This document shows, in pieces, positions 35,498 to 46,345 of a stretch of DNA of 64,000 bases (within the stretch, counting starts at the first letter, position 1; each line of letters starts with the position of its first letter). Origin of the DNA: Conchocele bisecta (Eukaryota; Mollusca; Bivalvia; Lucinida; Thyasiridae); the NCBI GenBank assembly GCA_029237695.1, contig CM055265.1, forward strand, positions 109,666,773 to 109,730,772, given 5' to 3'. The notes below the pieces were generated by a model. That model made no database searches and was not told the origin of the DNA. It worked only from the letters and a program-made list of their open reading frames with translations. The position numbers and the translations under genes are program-made.

Positions 35498-35864
35498 CAG
35501 GTCCGCAACATGATTGAGGTTGCAGTGTGAGGGGTACTGTGTAGGGTAGGGTGGGGTGTGGAGGATGTGGGGACGGACTTAAGATGGACCTAGGAACGAA
35601 GCGGGCGATGAGGGGGTTGCGGCGGGGTGGATGGGCGGGTGGGGGAGTGTGGGGGTGGTGTGTGTGTGTGTGGGGGGGGGTCGAATTACAAGTCGAGACA
35701 AACATGTCCACCACCCTCTCCGTACCGGATAGGAAGTCATTGATGTGTGGTTATGTGATGCAATATAACCAATTACATCTATATAATACCTGGTATTAAC
35801 TAATATACATATTAACTAATCTATATTACAAGTAAACATGAATATAATAGTGTTTTATTTTCAG

Positions 35865-36053
35865 GTTCCATGCCGGCAGATACAGGACCCTACAGAGTTA
35901 CTGGTTTGTGGACAACACTTGGCTGCGCTATTCGATCTCTGCTGATGGTGTCTACTGCGCTCCGTGCTGTTTGTTTGCCCCCGAGAGATGCCAGAAGCAA
36001 ATTGCTGGTAGCTAGCCCATTGACAGACTGGAGCAACATAACCAAGATAATAG
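35865..36053 (+). pseudogene. hAT transposase exon 2 (zinc finger), frameshifted
   Basis: After the acceptor TTTTCAG at 35,864 the text RFHAGRYRTLQSYWFVDNTW, ISADGVYCAPCCLFAPE shows the W.....WL.YS...GVYC..C.LF signature of the hAT N-terminal finger. A one-base shift at about 35,995 moves the frame to LLVASPLTDWSNITKI, the expected continuation. The donor is TAG|GTAGAT. Confidence 0.75.
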
Positions 36054-36279
36054 GTAGATATTCCTTTATTTAATTTTCCAGCCCAACCAGTCATTGGTGG
36101 ACCTGTGACTAACAGTGTGATATAAACCATGGAAGCCTGTATACTAGTTACCCAAAGGAATGCATGTGTGAAATGTGAATGTAGATCTATTAGCGGAAGG
36201 GAAATATAAATTATGGGTGATTTGAGAAACTGTCTTTCTATGTGGAAGCATGTATAATTACCAAAGGAATGCACGTGTA

Positions 36280-36940
36280 AAATAAACGGACGGACGGACG
36301 TACAGACGGCAAGCCGGACGGACAGACGGACGGACTTGGTGAAACCTATAGGGCACCGCCGATTTCTCGGCGGGGCCCTACATGTAACTACTGAACTGTT
36401 AGTGTTTCCAGCTCCTAGACTAATCCACATTAACTCATGTTCTAAAATTTCAAGTGAAAAATCATAATCATTAGTGGGCCCACCTCCCCTGGCCGATTTT
36501 TTCGTGAATGTCGACTTAGTCATTTTGTTACCCCTTGTTCTGTCCCCCCCCCCCCCACCCCATCCCCACCGCTACCACCCCACCCCACCACCCAACACTC
36601 AAGTGAAAAATCATAATCATTAGTGGGCCCACCTCCCCTGGCCGATTTGTTCGTGAATGTCGACTTAGTTATTTTGTCACCCCTTGTTCTGTCCCCCCCA
36701 CCCCATCCCCACCGCTACCACACCACCCCACCCAAACACTCAAGTGAAAAATCATAAACATTAGTGGGCCAACCTCCCCTGGACAATTGTTTCGTGAATG
36801 TCGACTTAGTCATTTTGTCACCACTTACTCTGTCCCCACCCATCCACACAGCACCCCACCACTACCACATCACCCCATAGTCATTTTGTCACCACTTACT
36901 CTTCCCCCACCCATCCCATCCCACCTACCACCACCCCACA
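36280..36940. repeat. Low-complexity and tandem repeats in hAT intron 2
   Basis: A CGGACGGA microsatellite (36,290-36,335) is followed by a small hairpin (CACCGCCGATTTCTCGGCGG). Then come three to four units of about 140 bp that start CAAGTGAAAAATCATAA and contain CGTGAATGTCGACTTAGT and a CCCCACC tract. No coding content. Confidence 0.75.
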
Positions 36941-37038
36941 AACTCAAGAAAAAACTAATACAAATTCGCGGGCCCACCTTTTTCAATTTGTTTAAAGTTG
37001 TAGTTGGTTTAAATGTTGCGTTACTTGCTTCATTTCAG

Positions 37039-38965
37039 GCGGACACAGTAAGTCTGGCAAACATATATCATCGATGGAAGCTGGCGAAAACTTCATCAAC
37101 ATAATGGATGGGAAACAGAAGGACATCACACGAACTATATCAAGTTCGTACAATGCGCTTGTAGAGAAAAATAGGAGGATTCTTATAAGTACTGTGGGAA
37201 GCAGAATATATCCCTACGAGGACATGATGAAACACAAGGTAACTTCCATGCGCTGCTTCAGTACCAGGCGAAATACAATCCTGTATTGAAGGATCATCTT
37301 GAAAATGCCGATCCTGTAACAAAGTACACATCGCCAGCTATACAGAATGAACGTATAGATATATGTGGTGACATTATCAGGAAAGAAATTGTGTCTGCTT
37401 GTAATAGTTCTCATTGCTTTGGATTTATTGCCGACGAGGCAACAGATGTCGAAACTATCGAACAGATGGCACTCTGCCTTCGATATTATGACTGCGATAG
37501 TAAAGACCTGCGCGAAGACTTTCTGACGTTTGCTGAATGTAGCTCTACCACTGACAAAGCCCTTTCGGAAGCATTTCTAACACAACTTCGCAAAACGGGC
37601 ATCGATATCAACAAGATGCGGGCACAGGGATACGACGGAGCAGCCAATATGTCGGGTGTATGCAAGGGTGTACAAACACGGATAAGGGAGATTATTCCTG
37701 GTGCAGTATACTCCCACTGCAAGGCACATTGCCTAAACCTGGCCATTATACACGCATGCAAGCAAGCATACGCCAGAAACATGATGGATGTGGTGCAGCA
37801 GATCGCATTTGCATTTAATTATTCCGCAAAAAGAATGCTCAATTTTCAACAAAACCTTGAGGCAGATGCGATATGCCGTGAGGAGATGGACCGTCAAACA
37901 AAGCTGCAGTCCCTATGTGAAACGAGGTGGGCGGCTCGGGCTGATGCACTCCATACGTTTTTTATGTTCATATCAGAGTGGTTGAAGCATCTCTGAACGA
38001 ACTGGCTACCAATCTCGCTGATAGTAAGGCCGCCACATACAGAGCCTCGATTTTGACTTTGCAGTTTATTGTTACGCTAGTAGCAATGGAGCACATTTTA
38101 TCGACAATTGCTCCACTGTCGAAGATGCTACAGGAAAAGTCTGCGACCTGGTGGAAGCGGCGACAGAAGCTGGTGTAGTCATCGGACATCTGAAACAAGA
38201 ACAGCAGACGATGAAGTATGGACACTTTATAACACCAAGGCGGTCAACATTGCAGATGAGGCCAACGTCCATGAAGCAAAACCAAGGCATAGAGGCCGAC
38301 AGCAGCATCGACCGAATGCACCTGCAGAAAGCGTGTCAGACTTCTGGAAGATCAATATGTACTGTCCGTTCCTTGATCATTTGATCAGCGAGTTAGAATG
38401 CCGTCTGTTAAGCAACAGTGGTCGTTTCAAGGCACAATATCTTATACCAACGAACGTTGCTAACCTAGCTGATCAGATATCCAGAGACATCCACCAGGAG
38501 TACATTGGTGATCTAGATCAGGATGTATTCCTGATGAAGGTCAAGAGGTGGAAACATCGATGGGAAGTAGTAAATCCGGACATTGCCACCGCGTCGCTTG
38601 TCGGTGCAGTAACTGTTGCGAATCAGGATTTATATCCGAACATCAGGACATGCCTAACAACTTTGTTGGCGATGCCTGTATCAACTGCCACGGCTGAGCG
38701 GTCATTTAGTACAATGAGGAGAGTGAAAACTTACCTGAGGAGCACAATGACGACACGACGACTTGCAGGCCTGGCCATGATGAACTTTTACCGTGATCGG
38801 GAAATCAACGCTGAGCATGTCATCGATATATTTGCACAGGCAAAAGACAGGCGTCTAGCATTTGTCTTCAAAGTTCAAAACAATTACATTGCCAAATACA
38901 CATTTACTGGCTCAGCTTACGCGTCGCCAGTAAGCTCAATTTGCGACCATCAATTCAAAGATTGA
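37039..38965 (+). pseudogene. hAT transposase exon 3: catalytic core and dimerisation domain
   Basis: It opens after ATTTCAG with GHSKSGKHISSMEAGENF. The DUF4371-type region follows (GKQNISLRGHDETQGNF, shifted near 37,192). Catalytic-core blocks are FIADEATDV (about 37,420), AQGYDGAANMSGVCKG (about 37,625) and SHCKAHCLNLA (about 37,715), carrying the two expected Asp residues. The hAT C-terminal block PVSTATAERSFSTMRR (about 38,670-38,720) holds the catalytic Glu. Frameshifts near 37,192, 37,975, 38,135 and 38,205 break the frame. The last stretch to the stop at 38,963-38,965 is open for about 285 codons. All three catalytic acids are still present, so loss of function rests on the frameshifts alone. 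Confidence 0.85.
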
Positions 38966-39640
38966 CGTCGGCAAATCTTCAAATACAATAACGTTATTTC
39001 CTAAATACGATGTATACATGTCTTATATTGCGCCTCGATGTTGTAATGTGACACACGGAAGGCAAACTATATCGTATCAATATATTCATTTTGCACCCAC
39101 CAGGCTGACAAAACACGGGCGCATGCATATCAATCGTCTAAGGATTTCAAGTTCGAACTGAAACAAGAAGGCATGGCTTAGTTCGCTGATAAGATCTACT
39201 CTGAAAAATATGTACATGAATGTTGATATAACTTATAATTTATAATGTAATATTATAGGTACACAAAATCATATTTAACAGTAATAACACCTGGCTTTAT
39301 TGGCGAAGTTCCGCAAGTTTGTTTCTTCCTCAGTTCATTCATGAAAGTATGTTACAAATTAATTATTTGGACATTGCACTTCAATTCGATATTACCGGTG
39401 TTTTCCAGTGATCCCTAGTCGAAAACCACCCACAACAGCAGAAAAGGGACACAAAATTCAACATTTTAGACCATCGTTTTAATGCTCTAAAACACGGGAG
39501 AATGCATCTTGGCTCTTCTAAAACGTAATTTTTTCCGGGGGTGCATGCCCTCTGACCCCCCTAGCGCGTTCGGGCCACTTCGTGGCCCTCAACATTAATC
39601 ACTCGGGAGTAACATCAATTTGGGCCACGCTACGCCCCTG
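38966..39640. other. hAT 3' subterminal region
   Basis: No coding signal. The last 150 bp contain a GTGCATGCCCTCTGACCCCC block and a CGGGCCACTTCGTGGCCC hairpin. The former is related to the tandem units at 41,480-41,850. Confidence 0.5.
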
Positions 39641-39728
39641 ATTACTGAATGATTATATCTGCATAGCGGGTACTCGTATACAGATACAGAACATTTATAG
39701 TGCCTACTGAGTGGGCAAGCACCTTTAA

Positions 39729-41200
39729 GTGACTAAAACTACATTGAAAGCATATATATAGTCTCTGCTCAGATTGAGACTGCGTGCAAACTGACAATAG
39801 GCTATAACTGTCATTTTGTCCGATGAGTGTCCAATTGTTGTTGTTGTTGTTGCATTATCGTTCCGTCCTCGGTAGGAAAACCACGTTGAGTAGAGTAGAT
39901 GGAGATAATCTGTCACCGATATAGTTGTAAGCTGTCGTGAATACCATGAACCCCTTTCTACAAACACCGTCAAACTTTATGATACTTTATTTGAAATCGT
40001 GTTAATGGCTGAAATGTACGTACAGCTTGAAAGTACAGGTCAGCCCCGCCACCGTCCCGCAGTTTAGGTGTTTGAAGCTGTTTGTATATCTGTCACGCGC
40101 CGCATAACGTGTACACATATCAAATTCAACCAATTAACAACCGAGAATACGCTGCCAGTCGTGTGTAGTATGTGAATTCAATTCAATTCATGTCCGCGGG
40201 CCACTGACAGTTGATACTCCTTAAAACAACTTGTGACATTCACACATTTACGTTTTCTGTTTTATGTCGCAGATTTGGAGATAATCAGATCAATAATTAT
40301 CGTTGCTTATCTAACACCTCATGTCAGACACTGCCGCCGGTGCGACATTTGTAGACTCAGTTCAGCATGCACACTCGCGTAGTTTTATCGGAGTCTACAC
40401 TGGTCGACATTTAGCCAAATAATCACATGCCATGGTTCTAATAAACACATGATCACTATCAGGCGTCATGTGCCAAGTGGACGGATAATTACATACTGGA
40501 GCAAATTACTACACGTGTTCTGTTTTCCTTTGGTCATTCACAGACATAGAATATATATTCTATTTCTGTGGGTCATTGTACAGTGGAAAGCACTACTACT
40601 AACTGGTGAAATCCGGCTGGAAATGTATGCTGGTCGTAATGACAATAAGCCGGATTTCACCATGTACATGTATGTATTTCTTCTAAAATGTATATTTTGC
40701 TTTGCTAAACAAAAAAGGTCATGGAACATACAATTCCGAAGTGAAACATGTCCATTAAAGATATATAAATATTCTCCATTGCAAGACTTTTCGTAGTTTA
40801 CCGACATGTGCTCAGGCCAATGATCGGTCCCCTTTATTTTGTGTGTAGTAAAGAAACACAAGTCACGTGACTTATGGATACGAACGAATGAGTTTCCTAT
40901 TTCGTAATTTACCTGTTTGTTTTTATCGCGCTGTTTGCGAAATCGTGTTTATCGTTATTGTGGATTTCATAGTTGTATAACTTCGTTTCGCTAATATTGA
41001 CAAAGTATGCTTGTTTCTTTTCAGTTGTGGCAACAACAGAAAACTTGAAAGCTTGACTCGGGTGGTTCCCGATCCTGTTCTAGTGTTACGGTTGAGTGTT
41101 TTCGGCATTTGGGGAGACGGGGCAACACACTTGTCAAAGTGTATTGGGCGTATAGAATCGAACGTGCCAACTGTCACCCACATCTAGAAGACCCTGACAA
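39729..41200. other. Upstream region of the TRPA gene, no gene seen
   Basis: A GTT microsatellite lies at 39,836-39,852. A hairpin with arms GTGAAATCCGGCT / AGCCGGATTTCAC is at 40,604-40,660. The DNA just before the first TRPA exon should hold its promoter, but I find no clear TATA box or other element to name. Confidence 0.4.
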
Positions 41201-41305
41201 GCCCATTTGTCGTTGTAAGGGGAATTAGTGAGATCAGAAGAGTAGAAGTGGGGCATAACGACCGCTGTTACACCCCACCCACACAGCGGCATGGACGAGT
41301 TACAG
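41201..41305 (+). CDS. TRPA-type channel, exon 1 (start codon 41,291)
   Basis: The proposed start is ATGGACGAGTTACAG (41,291-41,305; MDELQ) followed by a consensus donor GTGAGT. The junction is in phase 0 and joins to exon 2 at 43,300 (GVHMPAGNF). This exon belongs to a plus-strand gene whose later exons are ankyrin repeats of a TRPA-family cation channel, a membrane sensor for heat or chemical irritants in animals. The 5' untranslated start is not defined; 41,201 is nominal. If this exon is wrong, translation could start at the ATG in exon 2 (43,309). Confidence 0.45.
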
Positions 41306-41479
41306 GTGAGTAAACTGGGTGTGGGCTGCGGATTTTTTTTTTAAGTCAAAACGTATCTAAGATTTCTCATCCTAATTGTATCTTGTAATTGTATCTTGTG
41401 GCGGAAGTGCGGAATAATTTTGTTGGCTCCCCCCCCCACACCACCCCCAATAATTCTGTAATAAAGCACATATTATCAT

Positions 41480-41850
41480 CCTCAAACTTGCTGAGAATGC
41501 AAGAAATGGCGTTTCCCTCCTCTTAAATTAAAATTTTTTCCAGGGAACATGCCCCCGGACCCCCCTAGCAACATCCAGGCCCTTTGGATCCTCAAGACTG
41601 GGACCTGATAATGCAGGAAATGGCGTTTCACGCCTCTTTACATTTTCAAAATTTATGGTGAAGCATGCCCTCCGAACCCCTCTAGCAACATCAGGCCATT
41701 TGGGCCCTCAAGACTGGGCCCTGAGGATGCAGGAAGTGGTGTTTCACGACTCTTAGATTTCAAAATTTTCCAGGTGAGCATGCCCCCGCACCCCCCTAAA
41801 CAACAAAGTTGGGCCATTTGGTCCCTCACGATTGCCCCCCCATACCCTTC
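41480..41850. repeat. Tandem array, about 120 bp, three units (hAT-derived)
   Basis: Three units contain ATGCARGAARTGGYGTTTC, TTTTCCAGG, CATGCCCCC and CCCCTAGCAACATC..GGCCATTTGG. The same blocks occur near the right end of the 12.4-kb hAT, so this looks like an amplified hAT5 subterminal fragment in intron 1. Confidence 0.65.
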
Positions 41851-42033
41851 CAATAATTTTCAACTCAGTTGAACCATCTCGTCTCGCTTTTGGAAATACT
41901 GTTTGCTCTAACCCAAATTTTCTGTCTGTAACACGGTTTGACTTACCCTGGCTACAGACAGAAAATTCAGGTCAGTTTTGTTTTCTGTGTAAGCACTAGG
42001 AATAGTGGCATTTTATGAGAAATAGAAAATACA

Positions 42034-42197
42034 TTATAGGAATGAATGGCCTTTTTATGGAATTTATCGGGGTATAAACTTGGAAAAGTCGCGGGAATAC
42101 TGGACTGAATACTTTCGGCCTTCGTCCAGTATTCCCGTGACTTTTCCAAGTTTATATTCCCCCGATAAATTCCACAAAAAGGCCATTCATTCCTTAT
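42034..42197. repeat. Near-perfect long hairpin in TRPA intron 1
   Basis: Arms of about 72 bp (AGGAATGAATGGCCTTTTTA ... GCGGGAATACTGGAC and its reverse complement) are separated by only about 18 bp. Few mismatches suggest a recent foldback element or a structure copied at replication. Transcribed, it would form a stable stem. Confidence 0.85.
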
Positions 42198-42632
42198 AAT
42201 TCCAGCATTTGAAATAAATTGATCAAGAAAATGTGTTTATTTTGACAGACGGCAGCCATTTGTTTACATTGACAGCACTGACACGCGCTACCTGTAGAAA
42301 GTAGTTCGGCGTGGGAGTTTACTGGGATATAAATTTTGGACAGAGACTTGGTACGGGCCAATCAAATGTTAGGGAATTGTGTAAATATTTTTGTGCTGGA
42401 ATTACTACTTCTTGCAACTGGTGATGGTGAAATTGACGCACACCTAGTTATAGGCATTGATTATATAATAGTTTCTCTAGTGGATGGCTGCATTTTAGTT
42501 TTTTCTACATGTCTAAACAACTATAATACACTATCCTATCAACATGCCGATAGCTTGCGGATTCTCATATGCTGCCAAAGCATGTTATTTTGACAAAACA
42601 TGTGAATCAGCTCCTAAAACATGAGAATCGTA

Positions 42633-42915
42633 CGGTGTCCTGTTAGGGCCATGGTACAATATTGCGTTTATGCGATCTGGACCTATACACGAGATCGCGA
42701 AAACATGAGATTCTATTGTATTCAAATCTCGTGTTTTCGCCTCGGTATCTCATGTTTGCGCGAAACGATAAATCAACTTCATCATACAGCGCTCCGGCAA
42801 GCTAACGGAGTATCGCTACGTAGACACAATAATCTCGCGAACTCGGCTCGCGTTTTCGCGCATAGGTCAAGATCATGTAAATGTCTGATTATAAATTGGC
42901 CCTAACAGGACACCG
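42633..42915. mobile_element. Mariner-type MITE, TA target
   Basis: Perfect inverted ends CGGTGTCCTGTTAGGGCCA (19 bp) with TA on both sides (42,631-42,632 and 42,916-42,917). Internal palindromic blocks (ATCTCGTGTTTTCGC / CTCGCGTTTTCGCG) are present. No coding region. Confidence 0.8.
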
Positions 42916-43039
42916 TAGAAACGTCTTGGGAGGCACATTTGCGCACGGCGCGGTCGACAGACTACCGATGGTTGTCTGCCGCCTACTATTTCAATTTTAC
43001 CTGTTACTATGAAAAATAAGGAAGACCCTGCTTATGAGT

Positions 43040-43112
43040 TATGCGACCAATGTAGCCCCTGATCAGCCTGCGCACTTGCGCAGTCTGATCAGAGTCTACA
43101 CTGTTCGCCATT
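43040..43112. repeat. Palindromic dispersed repeat (GGCGAACAGTGTAGA family)
   Basis: A hairpin with arms CTGATCAGCCTGCGCA / TGCGCAGTCTGATCAG and outer ATGTAG / CTACACT. Other copies lie at 45,838-45,909 and, in part, at 40,340-40,415, 52,180-52,235 and 62,999-63,045; it is amplified at 16,084. Confidence 0.65.
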
Positions 43113-43299
43113 CCATCAATGAAACACCTATCATGCTTCTAACAAGCAATATATATTGTTATCGGACCAGAGGGCGTGCTATTGATCTGGAGCTATGGAT
43201 ACAAATAGCATAAGCCCCATTTCTCTAGTCACAGACACATATGACCATATGTACTGCTGGTACATTAGACGTATTCAATTTCGCTCTCTATATATACAG

Positions 43300-43512
43300 G
43301 GTGTCCACATGCCTGCTGGCAACTTCCGGTCAACCGTCATAGATGTAGTCCAGCCACCGAACCGAGGCATGGTGGAAATGACCAATCTCCTGGGGTCCGA
43401 CTTACCAGACCCCCCACCGGCATTGGCGGACATTCTGCCCCCAGTGGGACCCCCAACGGGCATGAAGAAGTCTGAGACTACAGCAGAATTGGCCAATCTC
43501 ACGCTGCATCAG
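43300..43512 (+). CDS. TRPA-type channel, exon 2
   Basis: 213 bp, 71 codons, phase 0 at both ends. The acceptor is TATATACAG and the donor CAG|GTAACT. It encodes the N-terminal cytoplasmic segment before the ankyrin repeats: GVHMPAGNFRSTVIDVVQ, a proline-rich part (DLPDPPPALADILPPVGPP), and ETTAELANLTLHQ at its end. The last residues pair with exon 3 (CARNGDARSAQILL) to form the first ankyrin helix (TLHQ.ARNG), which supports both the splice and the reading frame. GC content is higher than in the surrounding intron. Confidence 0.7.
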
Positions 43513-43546
43513 GTAACTGACGGGACAATTGGCTATAGCCACTACT

Positions 43547-44028
43547 GTCTGTTCCACGTTTTTCTGCCAACTAACTTTTGGCTATTAAATACACTAAATT
43601 TTAAAAAGATTTAAATGTAAGTATTTTTTCAACAATAACAAAAAAGCCACCCTCCCCTTCAAAAATTATTTGATGAAATTCCATCAAATATCGATTTTAT
43701 TGCAAACAAATTATTTTCCTATTGGAATTTAACATGGGGGAAAAGGAGGTTGAAGAGCTGGGGGAGGATTCAAAAAACGAAACATTTTGGAAATTGACTC
43801 CGAAACCTGGTTAGATCCATGCACCTTGGAAATGATGCAACTAAGAAAACAAAAGTTAGATTTTGAAAATCGCAATAAAATCAATATTTGATGGAAAGTC
43901 ATCAAATAAAAAAAATTGTGGAGTGGGACTTTTTTGTTATTGATGAACAATTACTTGCATTTAAATAATTTTTAGATTTAATGTGTGTAATAGCCAAAAG
44001 TTTGTCGGCAGCAAAACGTGGAACAGAC
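43547..44028. mobile_element. Foldback MITE 35 bp downstream of exon 2
   Basis: Inverted arms of about 130 bp (GTCTGTTCCACGTTTT ... AACTTTTGGCTATTA ... CAATAACAAAAAAG and reverse complement) enclose a core with two ATTTGATGGAA palindromes. It lies just past the exon-2 donor. No flanking duplication could be fixed. Confidence 0.7.
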
Positions 44029-44080
44029 TGTACATGTAGTTGCAGTTGTATATACAATCAGAATTCCTATTCTTCATTAA

Positions 44081-44540
44081 AGGTACATGCCCACTCAGTA
44101 GGCACAAAATATTCTTTATATCAGAGACATCATCTGATACATTTTCTGGCAGAATAAACATTCATTCACCATTTCCATACGTATTGATTGGCATTATTAT
44201 ACATGTTATATCAGGCGAAAATTTCCATACTGATATCAGGGGCGATAACCGTGTTTCCTTCAAATATTATCGGACGTTACTGTTTATTCTCTGTATTTAT
44301 TTTTTGATGTACAATGATCATACTTTATAATCTGTCGAAAATTTTATTCTTTCAGGCGACGCATTTAATTAGAATAAATAATTAAAAAAATATCCTGCCT
44401 CATTTGCATATGAAAATAGCCTGATACCGCCGCGCGTCACTATCAGTAAAATAAATATTACTAGACGAGTATATCTGGATAGCGGGCACTCGTAATTTTT
44501 AGAACTGGTGGAATAGTGACACAATTATACACATATTATG
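44081..44540. mobile_element. TTAA-type MITE copy without hAT (empty site)
   Basis: It begins AGGTACATGCCCACTCAGTA after TTAA and is colinear with 26,840-27,222 plus 39,641-39,690. It shows the uninterrupted ATATTACT..AGTATATCTGGATAGCGGG target. The right terminus differs from the 39,724 end and no second TTAA is seen, so its 3' limit is approximate. Confidence 0.7.
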
Positions 44541-44764
44541 GGCGTATATGGCTGCATTGGCCAATCTCACATTGCATCAAGTAACATGCTGGATAATTGC
44601 CAATTACCGGTACTAATGACTGAATGTGGGAAATTAATTACTAAAATGGCCATTATGCTTTTAAGTAGATTTCATACTCGACTATGTTTGCCAGTATGTC
44701 AGAATTGGCCAATCACAAGTGAGACAAGCCATGTGAATTTGTACCTAAGAAGATATGCAATATC

Positions 44765-45152
44765 CAGAGCTCCAGATAAGCTGCGTATTTGCTTAAATAC
44801 TCAATTAAAATTGCCAAAAGCCCAATTGAAATGAGAAGTAGCGAGTATCAAAAAGCAATACATTTTTTATCATGCTGCAGAAAACCATATACAGACCACA
44901 AATATAGCATTTTTTCTTATTTTCCATGAAAACTCATCTTGGTATTTCATTAGAATTGTCTCCAAGGAGACAATTCTAATGAAATGCCAAGAAATGTTTT
45001 CATTTCGAAGCAAACTATTCAATAATTGCTGTCTGTTGATGTGTAAACAGTAGTGTAATTTTTTTTACCCAATTAAAATTTTGAAATACCCAATTTCTTC
45101 AGAAATTATGGAGTGACAATACTCAATTACTAATTCCTTATCTGGAGCCCTG
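44765..45152. mobile_element. MITE, CAGRGCTCCAGATAAG ends, 6-bp TSD
   Basis: 388 bp with ends CAGAGCTCCAGATAAG and CTTATCTGGAGCCCTG, flanked by the perfect duplication AATATC (44,759-44,764; 45,153-45,158). A central hairpin (GAATTGTCTCCAAGGAGACAATTC) lies at 44,952-44,980. CAG..CTG ends with a 6-bp TSD fit a hAT6-type non-autonomous element. Confidence 0.85.
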
Positions 45153-45164
45153 AATATCTTTTCT

Positions 45165-45300
45165 TTTGAAAGATATTTACAATATTTTCTGCGGATGACA
45201 TCAAAAGTTGACAAAATAATAGCAAATGCAAGATAAAATTCCAAATTTGCTGTGAAGTTTTGTCAATTTTTGACATCATTTTCGAAAAATATTACAGTTT
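45165..45300. repeat. Diverged TTTCCGTAAATGACG-type foldback
   Basis: ATTTACAATATTTTCTGCGG .. GACATCAAAAGTTGACAAAA pairs with TTTTGTCAATTTTTGACATC .. GAAAAATATTACAG. Same family as 3111-3232. Confidence 0.6.
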
Positions 45301-45454
45301 CTGTAAACCTTTTTCTTTAAAAATCACACGTCTTATGTACAAAATCACATGCTTTATCTCAAATATTAAATGATTGACGGAACTTCTTGTCCTGTTTTTA
45401 TCATTTATTGATTGAAAAATTTAGCCAGTTGTGAATCACTAATTATGTCGCCAG

Positions 45455-45623
45455 TGTGCGAGGAACGGTGATGCCCGGAGTGCCCAGATTCTGCTCGGCA
45501 ACATGGGTAGCCAGGCGAAGAAACGGATAAACGCGCTGGACGAAGACGACCTGACGCCGCTACACTACGCTGCACGCTACAACCACCTTCCCGTCATGAA
45601 GCTGTTTGTTGACAACCATGCAG
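45455..45623 (+). CDS. TRPA-type channel, exon 3 (ankyrin repeat)
   Basis: 169 bp between the acceptor GTCGCCAG and donor CAG|GTATTG. It reads CARNGDARSAQILLGN, KKRINALDEDDLTPLHYAAR and YNHLPVMKLFVDNHA, and ends in phase 1. The DLTPLHYAARYNHLPVMKL segment is a canonical ankyrin repeat. The split codon completes with exon 4 to give DINSKDEEG, continuing the next repeat. Conservation of the DEDDLTPLHYAARYN block is what suggests a TRPA channel over other ankyrin proteins. Confidence 0.85.
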
Positions 45624-45837
45624 GTATTGTACACAGAGAATACCCGCGCCTCGATGCTGTTTGCAGCTCAACTAAGTGAATTTTAATCACGCCCACTCGC
45701 GGTCGGCGTGATATGTGGCCGTGATTGGAGAAATGGGGCTTATGGGATTTTTGACCAGTGCCAGATCAAATAGCACACTCCTGAAGCCTGATAACAATCT
45801 ATATTGTGTGTTAAAGGCATGATGGGTGTTCAATTAA

Positions 45838-46345
45838 TGGAATGGCGAACAGTGCAGATCCTGATCAGACTGTGCGAATGCACAGGCTGATCTAGATCTT
45901 CACTGGTTGCAAAACCCATAAGCCCCATTTCTACAGTCACATTTAGTCGCCGATCTTGACGTGTGTCCAACATGTGCGTCCGGCAGTTTTTTAAGTATAA
46001 ATATCTTCCGATTCACTTGAAACTTCACATACTTCTTTATCATCATCCATATTTTCATTTTATAGCCCACCCATGGGGCCCCCATGCCCAAGGTCAAGGT
46101 CAAATTACTTAGAAATTTGTGTTAAATTTTTGTGTAGAATCTACGCTAAAGTTTTTCTGTACCAGATAAATTATCTCCACAACCCTAAGTCTGATTGACT
46201 TGAAACTTAATTTTGCTCTTTATCATCATCCATATTTTAATTCTATAGCCCACCAATGCTGCCCCCATGCCCAAGGTTAGTCAAATTACTTACAAATTTG
46301 CGTTAATGTTTTTGTAAAATCTGCATTAAAGTTTTTAAGTACCAA
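45838..46345. repeat. Palindromic repeat and satellite-related tandem pair
   Basis: 45,838-45,909 is a palindrome of the GGCGAACAGTG family. 45,985-46,345 holds two imperfect units of about 185 bp (TTGAAACTT..CTTTATCATCATCCATATTTT .. TATAGCCCACC .. CCCATGCCCAAGGT). They are related to the monomers at 49,916-50,760. Confidence 0.6.

Larger units (their letters stand above)
27223..39640 (+). mobile_element. 12.4-kb hAT (hAT5-type) transposon
   Basis: The ends CAGGCGCGTAGCGTGGC and, inverted, CAGGGGCGTAGCGTGGC differ at one position. The 5-bp duplication ATTAC flanks it (27,218-27,222; 39,641-39,645). The paralogous empty site near 44,455 (AAATAAATATTACT..AGTATATCTGGATAGCGGG) confirms the junctions. 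The element encodes a plus-strand hAT transposase in three exons. Its first intron, 8.1 kb, contains the antisense Academ-like element. Subterminal DNA has an ACTCACGGGAGT palindrome on the left and ACTCGGGAGTAAC on the right. Confidence 0.85.
26840..39724. mobile_element. TTAA-flanked MITE split by the 12.4-kb hAT
   Basis: Ends AGGTACATGCCCACCCAGTA at 26,840 and TACTGAGTGGGCAAGCACCT at 39,724 are inverted repeats with TTAA on both outer sides (26,836-26,839; 39,725-39,728). The right 80 bp continue the left 380 bp when 27,223-39,640 is removed. Relatives without the hAT lie at 44,081-44,540 and, diverged, at 7216-7440. A TTAA target points to piggyBac- or Kolobok-type mobilisation. No gene belongs to it. 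Confidence 0.75.

Noticed and set aside
35307..35714. 135-codon minus-strand frame, His/Pro rich
   Set aside because: Runs through G-rich low-complexity DNA at the transposon edge; partly shared with copy 1 only because the DNA is duplicated.
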